A stretch of DNA of 46,566 nt from Methanobacteriota archaeon (GCA_002712285.1 PATC01000003.1:1-46566), one strand, 5' to 3'; shown: positions 15,773 through 26,088, counted from the first letter of the stretch. Program-made: numbers and translations. Notes: generated from the sequence alone by a model not told the origin.

Positions 15773-16984
15773 ATGCACGCAGGTATGATGAGCCGTCTTC
15801 TTCGCGCATCTATGCTCGCTCTTCTCGTGGTATGTCTACCTCTTGCAGGCTGTCTTGAGAGTCTTTCATCCAACTCACCTCCTACGGTTGCAATGAATAT
15901 CACTCCATCTGGTACCGTCAAGGCTCAAGAATCAGTTACTTTCGATGCAGCAGGAAGTAGTGACCCAGATGGTGATTCTCTGACTTTCAATTGGGATTTT
16001 GGTGATGGGGATGTTAGCACAGGGCTCACTACGAGTCATATTTACACAACTTCTGGAACATATACCGTCACACTAACAGTTGCTGATAACCAATACGAAG
16101 CGTCACTAACGAAGGATATCACAGTGGCAGATTCCAGTGCACGACTTCCACATGCAGAAATTAATGGTCAGAAAGATGGTGACTGTGAAGGGGAAGATGC
16201 AAAGACTGGGACTTACATTCTTCAATGGGTTTGTGAGCCAGATCGTGAGATATCTGATCGTGATGTCGATATTTCTACAACTCTGATTCTTGATGGAAGT
16301 GCATCTTGGGCTGGTTGTGATCCGGACGATTCTGATTGCTATGCGGAGGAATATCTGACGGATTACACATGGGATCTCGATGCCTATACTGACTCAGATG
16401 GCGATGGCGATCCAATGAACGATGTTGATGCAACGGGCGAGACTTATGATTGGATGTCGATGACAGCAGGGGAGCACAAGATTTCGCTCACAGTGACTGA
16501 TAACAATGGATTCACAGATCAGGATACTTCTCTAGTTTACATCAATTATCGTGGAGTATGGGAAAATTTTGAGCTCGACAGAAACAATTCAAACGCGGAT
16601 AGCCTTTCATTTAATTTCCCTGTAGTAGATGATGACGAGACTAAGAATACGATTAGATATGTGAAATTAAAAATTACATATCCCATTGAAGATTCAGAGG
16701 AGGATTGGCCACTTGGTTGTGGAGGAGAACAATGTCATAATCGCTTTGATATATTTGTAAAAAATGAGACTGGAGTCGAAGTTAGAGATACGACCGCAGT
16801 TTCTGATGAACAAATGACCTACGGAGATAATTGTGATACTGCTGAGAATCGCTGTCTTTGGCTTCAATTAACAGGAGGCGATTTTGAGGAACACCTCGAT
16901 GGAGAATACAGTGTTGAAGTAAAGAACATGAAGTCGCACAATGCGGAGGTCATAGACTTTGCAATTGAACTCATTTACAAGTGA
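15773..16984 (+). CDS. PKD-domain lipoprotein
   Basis: The 403-residue protein starts with a signal sequence ending in a lipobox, LAGC (Cys27), so it is probably lipid-anchored outside the cell. Residues ~36-118 form a PKD domain (FDAAGSSDPDGDSLTFNWDF, then SHIYTTSGTYTVTL). A second, less regular PKD-like region (~165-260) contains an Asp-rich stretch and ends HKISLTVTDNNGF. The C-terminal ~130 residues look like a pre-peptidase or jelly-roll beta domain (GVWENFELDR to IDFAIELIYK). It may act in surface adhesion or carbohydrate binding; the function is not determined. Start choice between 15773 and ATGs at 15785/15788 is uncertain. Confidence 0.8.
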   Translation: MHAGMMSRLLRASMLALLVVCLPLAGCLESLSSNSPPTVAMNITPSGTVKAQESVTFDAAGSSDPDGDSLTFNWDFGDGDVSTGLTTSHIYTTSGTYTVTLTVADNQYEASLTKDITVADSSARLPHAEINGQKDGDCEGEDAKTGTYILQWVCEPDREISDRDVDISTTLILDGSASWAGCDPDDSDCYAEEYLTDYTWDLDAYTDSDGDGDPMNDVDATGETYDWMSMTAGEHKISLTVTDNNGFTDQDTSLVYINYRGVWENFELDRNNSNADSLSFNFPVVDDDETKNTIRYVKLKITYPIEDSEEDWPLGCGGEQCHNRFDIFVKNETGVEVRDTTAVSDEQMTYGDNCDTAENRCLWLQLTGGDFEEHLDGEYSVEVKNMKSHNAEVIDFAIELIYK

Positions 16985-17043
16985 TCCGGCGCCAATAATA
17001 ACCTCATTTCAGATGATTACAAGACGCATCTTCGATGACAGGC

Positions 17044-17051
17044 TTGATATA
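17044..17051 (+). promoter_or_regulatory. Candidate TATA box for the EF-1alpha gene
   Basis: TTGATATA lies 43 bp before the EF-1alpha ATG at 17095. It would predict transcription start near 17073-17076 and a ~20-nt leader containing the AGGAG at 17082-17086. Spacing and gene strength support it; no other evidence. Confidence 0.35.
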
Positions 17052-17094
17052 CGCCCCCACGCTCGCCGCGTTGCTTAACACAGGAGTGAACCAC

Positions 17095-18402
17095 ATGGGA
17101 TCGCAATGGGAAGACAAGAACAAGCCGCACCTGAACATCGTATTCATTGGTCACGTTGACCATGGGAAGTCCACGACCGTCGGTCGTCTTCTCCTCGACA
17201 GCGGCCATATCGAGCAACACGTTATTGACAAGAATGAGAAACTCGCAGCTGAGTCTGGAAAGGCTGGTTTCGGTCTTGCTTACGTCATGGACGGACTGAA
17301 GGAAGAGCGCGAGCGTGGAATCACGATCGACGTCGCTCACAAAGAATTTTTCACACCTAATTGGTACTACACTATCATTGACGCACCTGGTCACCGTGAC
17401 TTCGTCAAGAATATGATTACTGGAACCAGTCAGGCGGACGCTGCAGTCCTCCTGTGTGCTGCAAATGACGGTGTTAACGCACAGACAAAGGAACACGCTT
17501 TCCTTGCTCGCGTTCTCGGCGTTAAGCAACTCATTGTCAACGTAAACAAGATGGATATCAGTGGTGTTGATTATTCTGAAGACAAGTACAAGCAGGTTTG
17601 CGAAGAAGTTGATGGCCTACTCAAGATGGCTGGCTTCAACCCTGCAGATGTTCCAAAGATTCCTTGTTCTTCATTCAATGGAGAGAATCTCTACAACGTC
17701 TCAGACAATATGGGCTGGTGGAAGGGAACTACCTTCAACGGCAAGGATGTCAAGACCATCTTCGAAGCAATCGATGCGGTGCAGCAGCCATCTAAGCCTG
17801 TCGATAAGCCACTTCGTCTTCCGATTCAGGACGTATACAAGATTAGTGGAATCGGTACTGTGCCTGTTGGTAAGATCGAGACCGGTATTCTGAATGTTGG
17901 CAAGAATGTCGTATTCAATCCGTCTCAGAAGTCCGCTGAGGTCAAGTCGATAGAGATGCACCACACACAAGTTGCAAAGGCAGAGCCTGGTGATAACGTC
18001 GGTTTCAACGTTCGTGGTCTTGCAGCAACTGACATCCGCCGTGGTGACGTTGCTGGATACGCAGACAGTGAGCCAACCTTCGTCCGCCATGACGAGACCT
18101 TCGTCGGACAGATTCAGCTCATGGACATCCCTAAGGCAATTGGTGCTGGCTACACTCCTGTATTCCACGCACACACTGCTCAGGTTGCAGTTCGCTTCGC
18201 TGAACTTCTTGAAAATGCTAAGACCAAGGAGAAGAACCCAGCTTTCCTCAAGTCAGGTGATGCTGCTCTTATCCGCTTCGCTCCGACAAAGCCAATGGCT
18301 ATCGAAGAGATGGGTGCATTCCCTGAACTTGCTCGCTTCGCAATTCGTGACATGGGTAAGACCGTCGCTGCTGGCGTCTGCATGAAGATCGAGAAGAAGT
18401 GA
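17095..18402 (+). CDS. tuf: Translation elongation factor 1-alpha (aEF-1A)
   Basis: The 435-residue GTPase delivers aminoacyl-tRNA to the ribosome. The G motifs are intact: G1 GHVDHGKST, G2 in RERGITIDVA, G3 DAPGHRDF and G4 NKMD. Domains 2 and 3 follow in full (PLRLPIQDVYKISGIGTVPVG, then MAIEEMGAFPELARFAIRDMG). The open frame extends to 17035, but the ATG at 17095 has a strong AGGAG 9 bp upstream and matches the usual archaeal N-terminus before the first strand (HLNIVFIGHVDHG). S10 follows 36 bp downstream, the common archaeal arrangement, indicating co-transcription. Confidence 0.97.
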   Translation: MGSQWEDKNKPHLNIVFIGHVDHGKSTTVGRLLLDSGHIEQHVIDKNEKLAAESGKAGFGLAYVMDGLKEERERGITIDVAHKEFFTPNWYYTIIDAPGHRDFVKNMITGTSQADAAVLLCAANDGVNAQTKEHAFLARVLGVKQLIVNVNKMDISGVDYSEDKYKQVCEEVDGLLKMAGFNPADVPKIPCSSFNGENLYNVSDNMGWWKGTTFNGKDVKTIFEAIDAVQQPSKPVDKPLRLPIQDVYKISGIGTVPVGKIETGILNVGKNVVFNPSQKSAEVKSIEMHHTQVAKAEPGDNVGFNVRGLAATDIRRGDVAGYADSEPTFVRHDETFVGQIQLMDIPKAIGAGYTPVFHAHTAQVAVRFAELLENAKTKEKNPAFLKSGDAALIRFAPTKPMAIEEMGAFPELARFAIRDMGKTVAAGVCMKIEKK

Positions 18403-18438
18403 ATGATTGGTCGATGAGGAGTTCGGAGTCGGATTCCT

Positions 18439-18768
18439 ATGCCAATTATCACTGCGATAAAATTGACCGGTGAAGATCACACTGCGGTTGATCGAGTTGC
18501 AGAAGTCGTCAAGGAAATTAGTGATCGAACGGGCGTTACGATGAGAGGCCCAATTCCTCTTCCGACACGTCGACTCACAGTTCCTTGCAGAAAGTCTCCG
18601 GATGGAGAGGGTTCTGAGACCTATGATCATTGGGAGATGCGCATTCATCGTCGACTAATTGAACTCGTCACGAACTCTTCAAAGGATGAGAATGCTATTC
18701 GCGAGATAATTAAGATTCCAATCCCTGATTCTGTTACTATTGAAATCAATCTTCGTCAGGTTAACTGA
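18439..18768 (+). CDS. rps10: 30S ribosomal protein S10 (uS10)
   Basis: The 109-residue protein matches archaeal S10: RGPIPLPTRRLTVPCRKSPDGEGSETYDHWEMRIHRRLIEL is the conserved core (given here in parts: GPIPLPTRR, SPDGEGSETYDHWEMR, HRRLI). It ends SVTIEINL. The protein is part of the small-subunit head. Its position just after EF-1alpha on the same strand is typical. It is convergent with the GINS gene with a 6-bp gap. Confidence 0.95.
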   Translation: MPIITAIKLTGEDHTAVDRVAEVVKEISDRTGVTMRGPIPLPTRRLTVPCRKSPDGEGSETYDHWEMRIHRRLIELVTNSSKDENAIREIIKIPIPDSVTIEINLRQVN

Positions 18769-18774
18769 TTAGGA

Positions 18775-19584
18775 TTACAAATCGGCTGGTTCTGCCATTC
18801 CTCCACCAATTAGCGCATCTGCTAACAGGTTTGGACATACGTGGACATCTCCGATTGAGAGATCAACAGGTTTGTCATCGGGTCCGAGTATTGGTTCAGG
18901 TAAATCTTGTAACATTCGAATTCGACGAAACCCATCAGGGACTGAGGAAGTTTGTGAATCATTGTCATCCTCCCAGGCTTCGTCAATATGGAATTCAGGA
19001 GGTGGAGCTAGATCTTCTTGATAGGATTCGATTGGAACGATTTTTTTATTCAAATCTTTTTGGATGAAATCGGTCAATGGAGCGACACCAGAATCGGGAA
19101 TTTCAATAATTGGTGTAGTGATTCCATTTTGTAAGGTGTCCCAATCGATGTCCTTCTGGAAAATTTCGATGGAACGGCAGACACTTTCGTAGAATGCCCG
19201 CTCTGCAGGTCCATGTTGCTCCCAGTTTGGTTCAGGAGCGTTTCCTTCTCTCTGGAGTAATGTTCGCATTGTTGCTAGTCGAGCAAATCCATTCAAACGA
19301 TGTTGAGTTAGTGAACCGATAGCCCAGCGGATAGTGCGCATTCGTTTTCGGAGTAAGTCTGTCTTAGTGTTCCAGCCTTCTTTTCTACGCGCTTCGTCCA
19401 TTTCAATCTCGATTTTCTGAGTAAGTTGAGTCACTAATCCCCAAAATTTAGTGTTCGGAAGAGGTAGAGGTAGTTCTTTGTCCGCTTGTGAGCGTTGGAG
19501 ACTAATAAGCCTCGATTCAATCTCTTGAGCGGCCTGTTCACTCAACGGGGAAACGGCCCCGGTGTCAGAACTAGTGACCGCCAT
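18775..19584 (-). CDS. GINS replication complex subunit, Gins51-like
   Basis: The 269-residue protein has the domain order of archaeal Gins51 (Sld5/Psf1 type). An alpha-helical A domain covers ~residues 35-150 (PLPNTKFWGLVTQL, then RTIRWAIGSLTQHRLNGFARLATM). A poorly conserved acidic linker follows. A small C-terminal B domain covers ~residues 218-269 (RIRMLQDLPEPILGPDD, then GDVHVCPNLLADALIGGG), which matches the usual 'L-x-D-x-P-x-F-x-G-x-D...L-x-x-GD-x-x-x-LP' pattern. GINS joins MCM and RecJ/Cdc45 to form the replicative helicase. It is longer than typical archaeal Gins51 because of the N-terminal lead and the linker. PolB is encoded 3 kb away. The N-terminal part alone would not be convincing. 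Confidence 0.72.
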   Translation of the reverse strand: MAVTSSDTGAVSPLSEQAAQEIESRLISLQRSQADKELPLPLPNTKFWGLVTQLTQKIEIEMDEARRKEGWNTKTDLLRKRMRTIRWAIGSLTQHRLNGFARLATMRTLLQREGNAPEPNWEQHGPAERAFYESVCRSIEIFQKDIDWDTLQNGITTPIIEIPDSGVAPLTDFIQKDLNKKIVPIESYQEDLAPPPEFHIDEAWEDDNDSQTSSVPDGFRRIRMLQDLPEPILGPDDKPVDLSIGDVHVCPNLLADALIGGGMAEPADL

Positions 19585-19683
19585 CCATTTCCATTCAAAC
19601 CGGCCGACTCATGAACCATTCGTTCTTTATCCAGGAGGACGCAGGGCCGGACGATTGAAACGACCGTGGATGGCTAGCCTACC

Positions 19684-22600
19684 ATGGACCCCACACGTGG
19701 GAAGGCAACTGCGCTCTCTCTCGTGGCTCTAATGGTGATTATGAGCCTTGGGCCAATGGCATCAATTGTCTCTGCAGATGATGTCCCTTGGACTGGTCCT
19801 GGAAGTATGATTTTGGACGTAGCAACTGTTGAGGGATTTAACATTGAAACCAATGGAACAGTAACCGATGCTTGGGTTACGATAGATTCGGATGGAAGCG
19901 ATATTTTCACTTCTTCTGGTTGGGAAAGTGATATTCCTGGCAAAAATTTCTCACATGGTTTGCATCATAATGCATCATCCTCATTGTTCAATGGAGATCT
20001 AAGTTTGTCGAATGCTGCTAATCACGGTCGAATTCACGACTTTGAGAATCTTCATCGTCGATTTGAGGGTTGGGTTCCTGGGGGGACGACCAGTATTTGG
20101 GAGATTACAGATGTATCTTCTCTAAATGGCACCGTAGTCAACATCAACAATTCTGTAGGACAGTCAATGACTGCCCGAACCAATGGTGGTGGTCATGCAC
20201 CTAGATTCGCGTCAGACGGTAATTTTGTTGCTATGACTCAACCTGATCTCAGTCTCGCTCCAGGTACGCATTCGTGGTTAACTGGTCCAGATTGGGCGGT
20301 CCCACCTCATGTGGAGAATCTGACCTTTACAATGGATCACTGGTTTCACCTCTGGACTGATTCAGATGATGCTGGTAATGGAGCAGGAGCTTGGGTAGAG
20401 GTTTCCTTTGATGGAGGTTTAAATTGGTCTTGGATTGAACCAGAGCAAGGTTATGGGAATACAATATCTACTACTGCCCCGATTCCAAATGGGGCAAATG
20501 GTTCTGGATTCTCTGCATGGGCTTCAGTCAATGCGAGTGGCTGGGTTCGTTCTTCTTTCGTTCTAGACGAACATCCGCATATTGTCAATGCGAGCACGTT
20601 CCGTTTTCGTCTTGTAGTATGGACGCCGATTACTCAGTCTATTGATCGACCTGGATGGTTCGTTGACCGACTTCATGTGAGTAACGATGGTTACGCTCCT
20701 GGTGCTTGGTTTCATGGTAACTTGAATGGAGAATATGCTGCCGATGCAAATGCTGCTTTAGTTATGGAAGCAAATCTTTCTTCCGTTACTGGACCCATGG
20801 TTCTCCAGTATGCTGCAGATTTTGACATGGAGGGGGACATTTACGACAACTGGCATGTCGAGATGAGTACGGATGGAATCAATTGGACAGGTATCACCCC
20901 ATTGATTGGCCTTCCCGGGCATGGTGTCTATGTGAATGGAACTACGATTATTGATGATTCAAACGGTTGGGTTTCTCTTCAGCATGCGATTCCAAATGGA
21001 TATAACACATCGGTCTCGTTGCGATTCCGGTTCCAATCTGACCCGACTGGAGGCACTGGTTTTGGTGGCTTGACAATCGATCCTCCAGAAGGCCTCATGT
21101 TGGATGATGTTCGAATTATCGAGATTTCTGGTCAGACGGAAATTGAACACGCTGTATGGAGATTCAATGACACATCAACTGCAAATCACTCTGCTGTAAT
21201 CCTGGGTAAGGTAAACCAGTGGCGCCATATCTCAAATCAAGGTATGAATGGGCCTTGGTCTGAGACACAGTCCTTTGAGGATGCAAGTTTGTTACCTATG
21301 GATTGGAATATTGTGACTGAGGCTGGTTATGGGTGGTCATTTGGTGAACTGAATAACACTGGTCCAGACCCTTCTTCCTTTCCAGGAGGGGGTAATGGAG
21401 CTGGAACTCTATTGAATGCAGCTTATCGACAGAATTCGTATTCCCATTTAGAGTCACCATCTATTCCTATTCCTTACGGGAGTCGAGCAACTCTACGATT
21501 CGATCACTTCATCTGCGCTGAGAGTGGTTGGGATGGTGGCGCACTTTACATCTCAACAGATCACGGTCATTCTTGGTCTCATTTTGGGTCCCATATTGTG
21601 GATTGGTATGATTCAATGCATTACAACAATACCCTCAGTCCGTTTTATGGACAGATGGCTTGGGACGGCTCTCGCGTGAAAGGTGGTGGTTGTGGAACTA
21701 ACACCAGTTTCGTTACCAAAACGGCAGATATGAGTTATTTAGCAGGTCAGAGTGTGATGCTTCGTTTCTCATTTTTTTCTGATACTTATTTTGAATCTAG
21801 TGGATGGTATGTAGATAACGTAGGTATCACAGTAGATGTATTTCGTGAGAAGGGTACGTGGACATCACCATTGATACAAGCTCCGGATTCCTTAGGTTGG
21901 GGGTCAGTTGATGTTCAGGGAAGTGTGCCGAATAGAACAGCTGTCAAGGCAACTATACTTGATTCACAGGGATTTCCAATTCTTGGAATGGAGAATCGTT
22001 CTCTTCCAGTTCATCTCGCTGATCTCTATGGTTTAACTTCCTTCGATTCGAGTTTAGGTATCCATATTCGAATCGAAATGGAAACAATGGATGAGCATAG
22101 AACACCTCGTATTCAACAGGTGACCATAAACGGGAGTCGTTTTCTTTCTGGTCAGGCTGCCTCTTCGACAGGATGGGACATAACTTCTCCTTTGATTGTA
22201 CATGAGGTAGAGGGGAGGATTGAGAATCCGACTTTTATGACACATCGTGTTGATGGGCCAACTATCATTTCTGAGCGACGAATCGAATCTTTCTACCTCG
22301 AATCGATCTCAGCAGGAGTCATGATAGAAGTATTTGCAGATGGTATTTCCGTGCATTCTTCGATGATTAACAATGGTACAATATCTCTCTTCAGGCCAGT
22401 TACTACCCTTGCATTTGTGTTAGATTTTCAACCAGGATCTGATTTAGAGGTCTTGAGCATCCATCCTCATCTCACGACTCCTTCTTTCGGTCCAGAGATT
22501 GATATCCTCTCCGATGACTTTGTTGAGTGGTCTTGGCCCGACGATAGTTCAGGCAATTCTCTCCCATATGGATTAACACAGGGACTCAGTCTGGAATCAA

Positions 22601-25600
22601 ATTCATCTTCGATAAATGGGTCAATTCAGATGAGCTTAGTCGATGATGCTGATTGGCGCTCTGCTACGATGATGTTGCGTGCTCATACCGGTACTGATGT
22701 TACGGTAACAATCAATCTTGGTCAGAGATCTTGGACGAGGACAATGTCGGAAGGTGATTTCTCAATGATTGGCATGACTGGTGCTGAACTTCGCCAGGGT
22801 CAATCCCTTTCTATTGGACAGTTGGTACTCGGACCTTCTCACCAAATGCCTCTTCGAGATGTGGTTTTCCAAGTCTCTGCAGATAAGCAATTTACAGGTT
22901 CGGTAACTCTACTTAGCGTTGATCAACACATAATCTCAAACATTTCCAATCTTGGTCCTTCAATAGAGAATTATCGACTTAACGAAATTTCTGATGCCGC
23001 ATTTGCAGGGTTGAATATTACCTCGAAGTTGCCCATTCCAGTTCAAGTCAAACAGGAAGGTGGCGGCGGTTTGATTCTCGATGGTCACGTAATCCAAAGT
23101 CCTCTCATGACCGATGAAATCCTCCTTCATCCTACCACAATCGTCCCAGGTATTGCTTTTGATATCGTGACTGAACATCACCACCTTTTCGATGTAGACG
23201 AAATTGAACGAATACATTTACAATTGGATATTAGTGAAATTTCTCCTCGTCCTTCATTTATTCTCAATCCGTTAGTTCCAGATTCTGTACAGACGATTGA
23301 ATCTTCAGGATTCATTATTGGTTCTCCCTCGGTGGAGCATCGACCTTTCAGTTACCGTATTACTTGGCCTCTGACAATGGATTGGAGCCTTGATGATGCG
23401 GAGTGGGTCAAGATTCATGCGAAGGCATTCGATTCATTGAATCGGACTTGGGGGCCGGATGTGTCGACTATAGGTGTTGGTGGACTGAATGGAATTGAGA
23501 ACGATATGGAAATAGTAGGTTTCACAGTTGTCGACTCGCTTGATCGTAGTCTGATGGATTCTGGTGTTTACGGATATCCGCTTCATCTCAGCCCTCTCTC
23601 ATCACTAGAGGTTAGTGGGCAGGTTAGATTCGAGGGTATTGTTGGAGATATCCCTCAATCTTCTGCTGCGGTAGCTGTAATGATTGAGACGGAGAGCCAT
23701 AATTGGTCATTCCCAGCTGGGTCAGTCGCGACTGATGGTTCATGGTCAGCGACTATTGCTATTCCTGATGTTGAAGTCGAATCTTCTGAATCTGTTTGGA
23801 ACATTACTGCTCGTTTGATTAGAATAGGTCCCGCTCAGGAGAACCGAAACCAAGCCTTGGATAACACATTAATTGATCGTCCGGGTCAGTTCAGAATAGA
23901 TCGTGGTGCACCCATAATTGGACGCCTACTCGCTGACATTAGTGGTATTCAACGCCCACTTGACCAAGATATCTGGTCCTTGACACGTCCTTTAGTGATG
24001 AGTGTCGAGGTTGACGAGGTAGAATCCCTTTCCCGAACAATCCAAATTCATTCTTGGATTGAGAATACTAATGATCTAAATGGAGATGGAATCCCTCAGC
24101 CTGATGAATATAATTCTCGTCCTATCGCCGTGCCATTCAATGCTCATGAAATCGGAAGTATCGATCTCGGTCTTCTCGATATTTCCATGGGAAATGATGG
24201 AGCAATTGTATCCATTTATTTGACTGGAGTAGATGCCTCTGGCCGCACATTCATTGGTGGAGGAGGCCCTGGATTGCATGCAGATCTTGCTAGTTTTTCA
24301 CTCGCTGAAGAACGCCCTACTCGTATTGAACGCAATGAGATTTCTATGGATCATATCGATGGTTCTCTGTTGTATGCATCTACACATACAGTAAGCATTG
24401 TAGTGGAAGATGAGAATGGTTTCACATCTATTGATGAGATACATTTGTGGTTATCAGGAGAAGGTGAAGAAGTTGGACATCTATTGTATCGCCCCCTCCT
24501 TGGTGAGTTGTTTGCACCTACAGGAAGTTCACTTATCCCAATGGGTAGTGAGTTTATTCCAATTGGTATTTCAGAGAATCGTGGCTTGTTGAATCTAAGT
24601 TTTGCCATAGGAGAAACAGCTCCGTTTGAATGGACTCTATCCAGTCATGTGCCTAGTATCACTGTAATTGAGGATGAACGAACTTTAGATCTTGATCTGT
24701 TAACACTTGCAGATCTTACTTGGAGTTTAGATCATCGAACATCATGGCAAGTAATCGAAGTTCAAGATTTAACGGCTCCATTTGGGCGTATCGATTCTGG
24801 TGTGATTCATGCATGGGATGGCGATGCCATTCTATGTCGTCTTCAGATAGTTCACGAGCGAAACGGAGTACCACTTTCGGCTCCACCAGTGGGGCGCGAG
24901 GTCTCGGTAGATCCACATTTCGATGACAACCTTGAGACAACTCCCGGAGTAATTGTAAATGGTACCGTTGATGAGAATGGTATTGTTGAATTCGTCGTCG
25001 TTCTTCCCCAAATGGAGATTGATTCAGACGGTGTTTTACGTGTTCGTTTAGATTCTACTGGACAGATTGCATGGGGGAGTCGTGATATCGATGTGGTCGT
25101 TGATCGCACAGCTCCTCGGATTGAATTCTTACAGACTAGTTTAGCTGCTGTTCAGACAAACAGTCTTGAGACACAACAGGTTTCTTTCTCGATTCTTGAT
25201 GAAGGGGGAGTTGCTGAAAAGGAGATCGACCTCCACTGGACTTTCAGGCGATTTGGAGTTGATTTACCAGGTTCTGTGGGCTATGAATCGATAGGTCCAG
25301 TCCAGCAACAAGGTCTTGTCTATGGAGTATCTGAATCCGTTGATATTTCTACAATTAATCCCAAGGATCTAGAAGATGGGGACCAGTTAGTTGTCTGGTT
25401 GACGTTCACTGACCTTGCTGGAAATCCTGTAGAGGGTCTAGGGAGTCAGTATGAACCACGAGCACCGGTTCTAAGAGTGGTATGGTTTGAACCCAGGATT
25501 GAACCTATATCTGTTGATCCACAACCAGCTCATCTCAATCGTTTTGTAGATGTCGATCTTTGGATTCGTGATACTGGAAATCAAGGTGGGAGTGTGGAAG

Positions 25601-26046
25601 TATCCCTTTTGGCTTGGAGACAGGATGGCCCAATTGAACGATGGATAGAACAGAATCGAACCACAATTCAACTGATGCCGGGTGGTTCTGTTAGAGAGTC
25701 TTTCGAGGTAGAGACGTGGGCGGTTGGTCAAATGCTACTTCTTGCCGTTCTCGATGGTGACATCGAGAATGGGACGGTCCTTCCTGCTATAGAGGTCATA
25801 GATCCAGATGCACAACGAGGATTCCTCGATTCTGTTGTTGAAGGTGATCTCAACTCAATTGGATTACTAGTGATAGTATTCACAGGATTTGGATTCCTTA
25901 TTGGCATAATTGTACAAAGAAATCCTGCTGCAGAGGATTGGGATGATGATGAGGATGACATTCCACTACCTGAAACCCCCCCTGCTCGACCTAAATCTTG
26001 GCCTTCTCCTCCCGACCGGTTCCCTGATGATGAAAGTGAGGAATAA
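19684..26046 (+). CDS. Giant secreted membrane-anchored surface protein, 2120 aa
   Basis: Signal peptide at residues 1-31, then a huge extracellular beta-rich region, one membrane helix (~2056-2077) and a 40-residue acidic, Pro-rich cytoplasmic tail. The first ~750 residues contain repeated MAM/immune-inhibitor-A-like modules, visible as WVEVSFDGGLNWSW, WHVEMSTDGINWTG and GALYISTDHGHSWSH, each closed by a phrase like SGWYVDNVGI or GLMLDDVRI. Such modules occur in secreted peptidases and adhesins, but no peptidase motif is seen. The remainder looks like Ig-like or cadherin-like strands. Many N-x-S/T sequons are present. Adhesion or a surface-layer role is inferred. The ATG follows no clear Shine-Dalgarno. 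A tRNA-Leu gene follows 42 bp after the stop. Confidence 0.8.
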   Translation: MDPTRGKATALSLVALMVIMSLGPMASIVSADDVPWTGPGSMILDVATVEGFNIETNGTVTDAWVTIDSDGSDIFTSSGWESDIPGKNFSHGLHHNASSSLFNGDLSLSNAANHGRIHDFENLHRRFEGWVPGGTTSIWEITDVSSLNGTVVNINNSVGQSMTARTNGGGHAPRFASDGNFVAMTQPDLSLAPGTHSWLTGPDWAVPPHVENLTFTMDHWFHLWTDSDDAGNGAGAWVEVSFDGGLNWSWIEPEQGYGNTISTTAPIPNGANGSGFSAWASVNASGWVRSSFVLDEHPHIVNASTFRFRLVVWTPITQSIDRPGWFVDRLHVSNDGYAPGAWFHGNLNGEYAADANAALVMEANLSSVTGPMVLQYAADFDMEGDIYDNWHVEMSTDGINWTGITPLIGLPGHGVYVNGTTIIDDSNGWVSLQHAIPNGYNTSVSLRFRFQSDPTGGTGFGGLTIDPPEGLMLDDVRIIEISGQTEIEHAVWRFNDTSTANHSAVILGKVNQWRHISNQGMNGPWSETQSFEDASLLPMDWNIVTEAGYGWSFGELNNTGPDPSSFPGGGNGAGTLLNAAYRQNSYSHLESPSIPIPYGSRATLRFDHFICAESGWDGGALYISTDHGHSWSHFGSHIVDWYDSMHYNNTLSPFYGQMAWDGSRVKGGGCGTNTSFVTKTADMSYLAGQSVMLRFSFFSDTYFESSGWYVDNVGITVDVFREKGTWTSPLIQAPDSLGWGSVDVQGSVPNRTAVKATILDSQGFPILGMENRSLPVHLADLYGLTSFDSSLGIHIRIEMETMDEHRTPRIQQVTINGSRFLSGQAASSTGWDITSPLIVHEVEGRIENPTFMTHRVDGPTIISERRIESFYLESISAGVMIEVFADGISVHSSMINNGTISLFRPVTTLAFVLDFQPGSDLEVLSIHPHLTTPSFGPEIDILSDDFVEWSWPDDSSGNSLPYGLTQGLSLESNSSSINGSIQMSLVDDADWRSATMMLRAHTGTDVTVTINLGQRSWTRTMSEGDFSMIGMTGAELRQGQSLSIGQLVLGPSHQMPLRDVVFQVSADKQFTGSVTLLSVDQHIISNISNLGPSIENYRLNEISDAAFAGLNITSKLPIPVQVKQEGGGGLILDGHVIQSPLMTDEILLHPTTIVPGIAFDIVTEHHHLFDVDEIERIHLQLDISEISPRPSFILNPLVPDSVQTIESSGFIIGSPSVEHRPFSYRITWPLTMDWSLDDAEWVKIHAKAFDSLNRTWGPDVSTIGVGGLNGIENDMEIVGFTVVDSLDRSLMDSGVYGYPLHLSPLSSLEVSGQVRFEGIVGDIPQSSAAVAVMIETESHNWSFPAGSVATDGSWSATIAIPDVEVESSESVWNITARLIRIGPAQENRNQALDNTLIDRPGQFRIDRGAPIIGRLLADISGIQRPLDQDIWSLTRPLVMSVEVDEVESLSRTIQIHSWIENTNDLNGDGIPQPDEYNSRPIAVPFNAHEIGSIDLGLLDISMGNDGAIVSIYLTGVDASGRTFIGGGGPGLHADLASFSLAEERPTRIERNEISMDHIDGSLLYASTHTVSIVVEDENGFTSIDEIHLWLSGEGEEVGHLLYRPLLGELFAPTGSSLIPMGSEFIPIGISENRGLLNLSFAIGETAPFEWTLSSHVPSITVIEDERTLDLDLLTLADLTWSLDHRTSWQVIEVQDLTAPFGRIDSGVIHAWDGDAILCRLQIVHERNGVPLSAPPVGREVSVDPHFDDNLETTPGVIVNGTVDENGIVEFVVVLPQMEIDSDGVLRVRLDSTGQIAWGSRDIDVVVDRTAPRIEFLQTSLAAVQTNSLETQQVSFSILDEGGVAEKEIDLHWTFRRFGVDLPGSVGYESIGPVQQQGLVYGVSESVDISTINPKDLEDGDQLVVWLTFTDLAGNPVEGLGSQYEPRAPVLRVVWFEPRIEPISVDPQPAHLNRFVDVDLWIRDTGNQGGSVEVSLLAWRQDGPIERWIEQNRTTIQLMPGGSVRESFEVETWAVGQMLLLAVLDGDIENGTVLPAIEVIDPDAQRGFLDSVVEGDLNSIGLLVIVFTGFGFLIGIIVQRNPAAEDWDDDEDDIPLPETPPARPKSWPSPPDRFPDDESEE

Positions 26047-26088
26047 CTTCGCAACCCTCAAGCGTGATGCCGTTTGAACGATGTATGC

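Noticed and set aside
17017-17529. Open frame on the minus strand opposite the EF-1alpha gene
   Set aside because: It lies wholly against a highly conserved gene and its translation has no family-like features.
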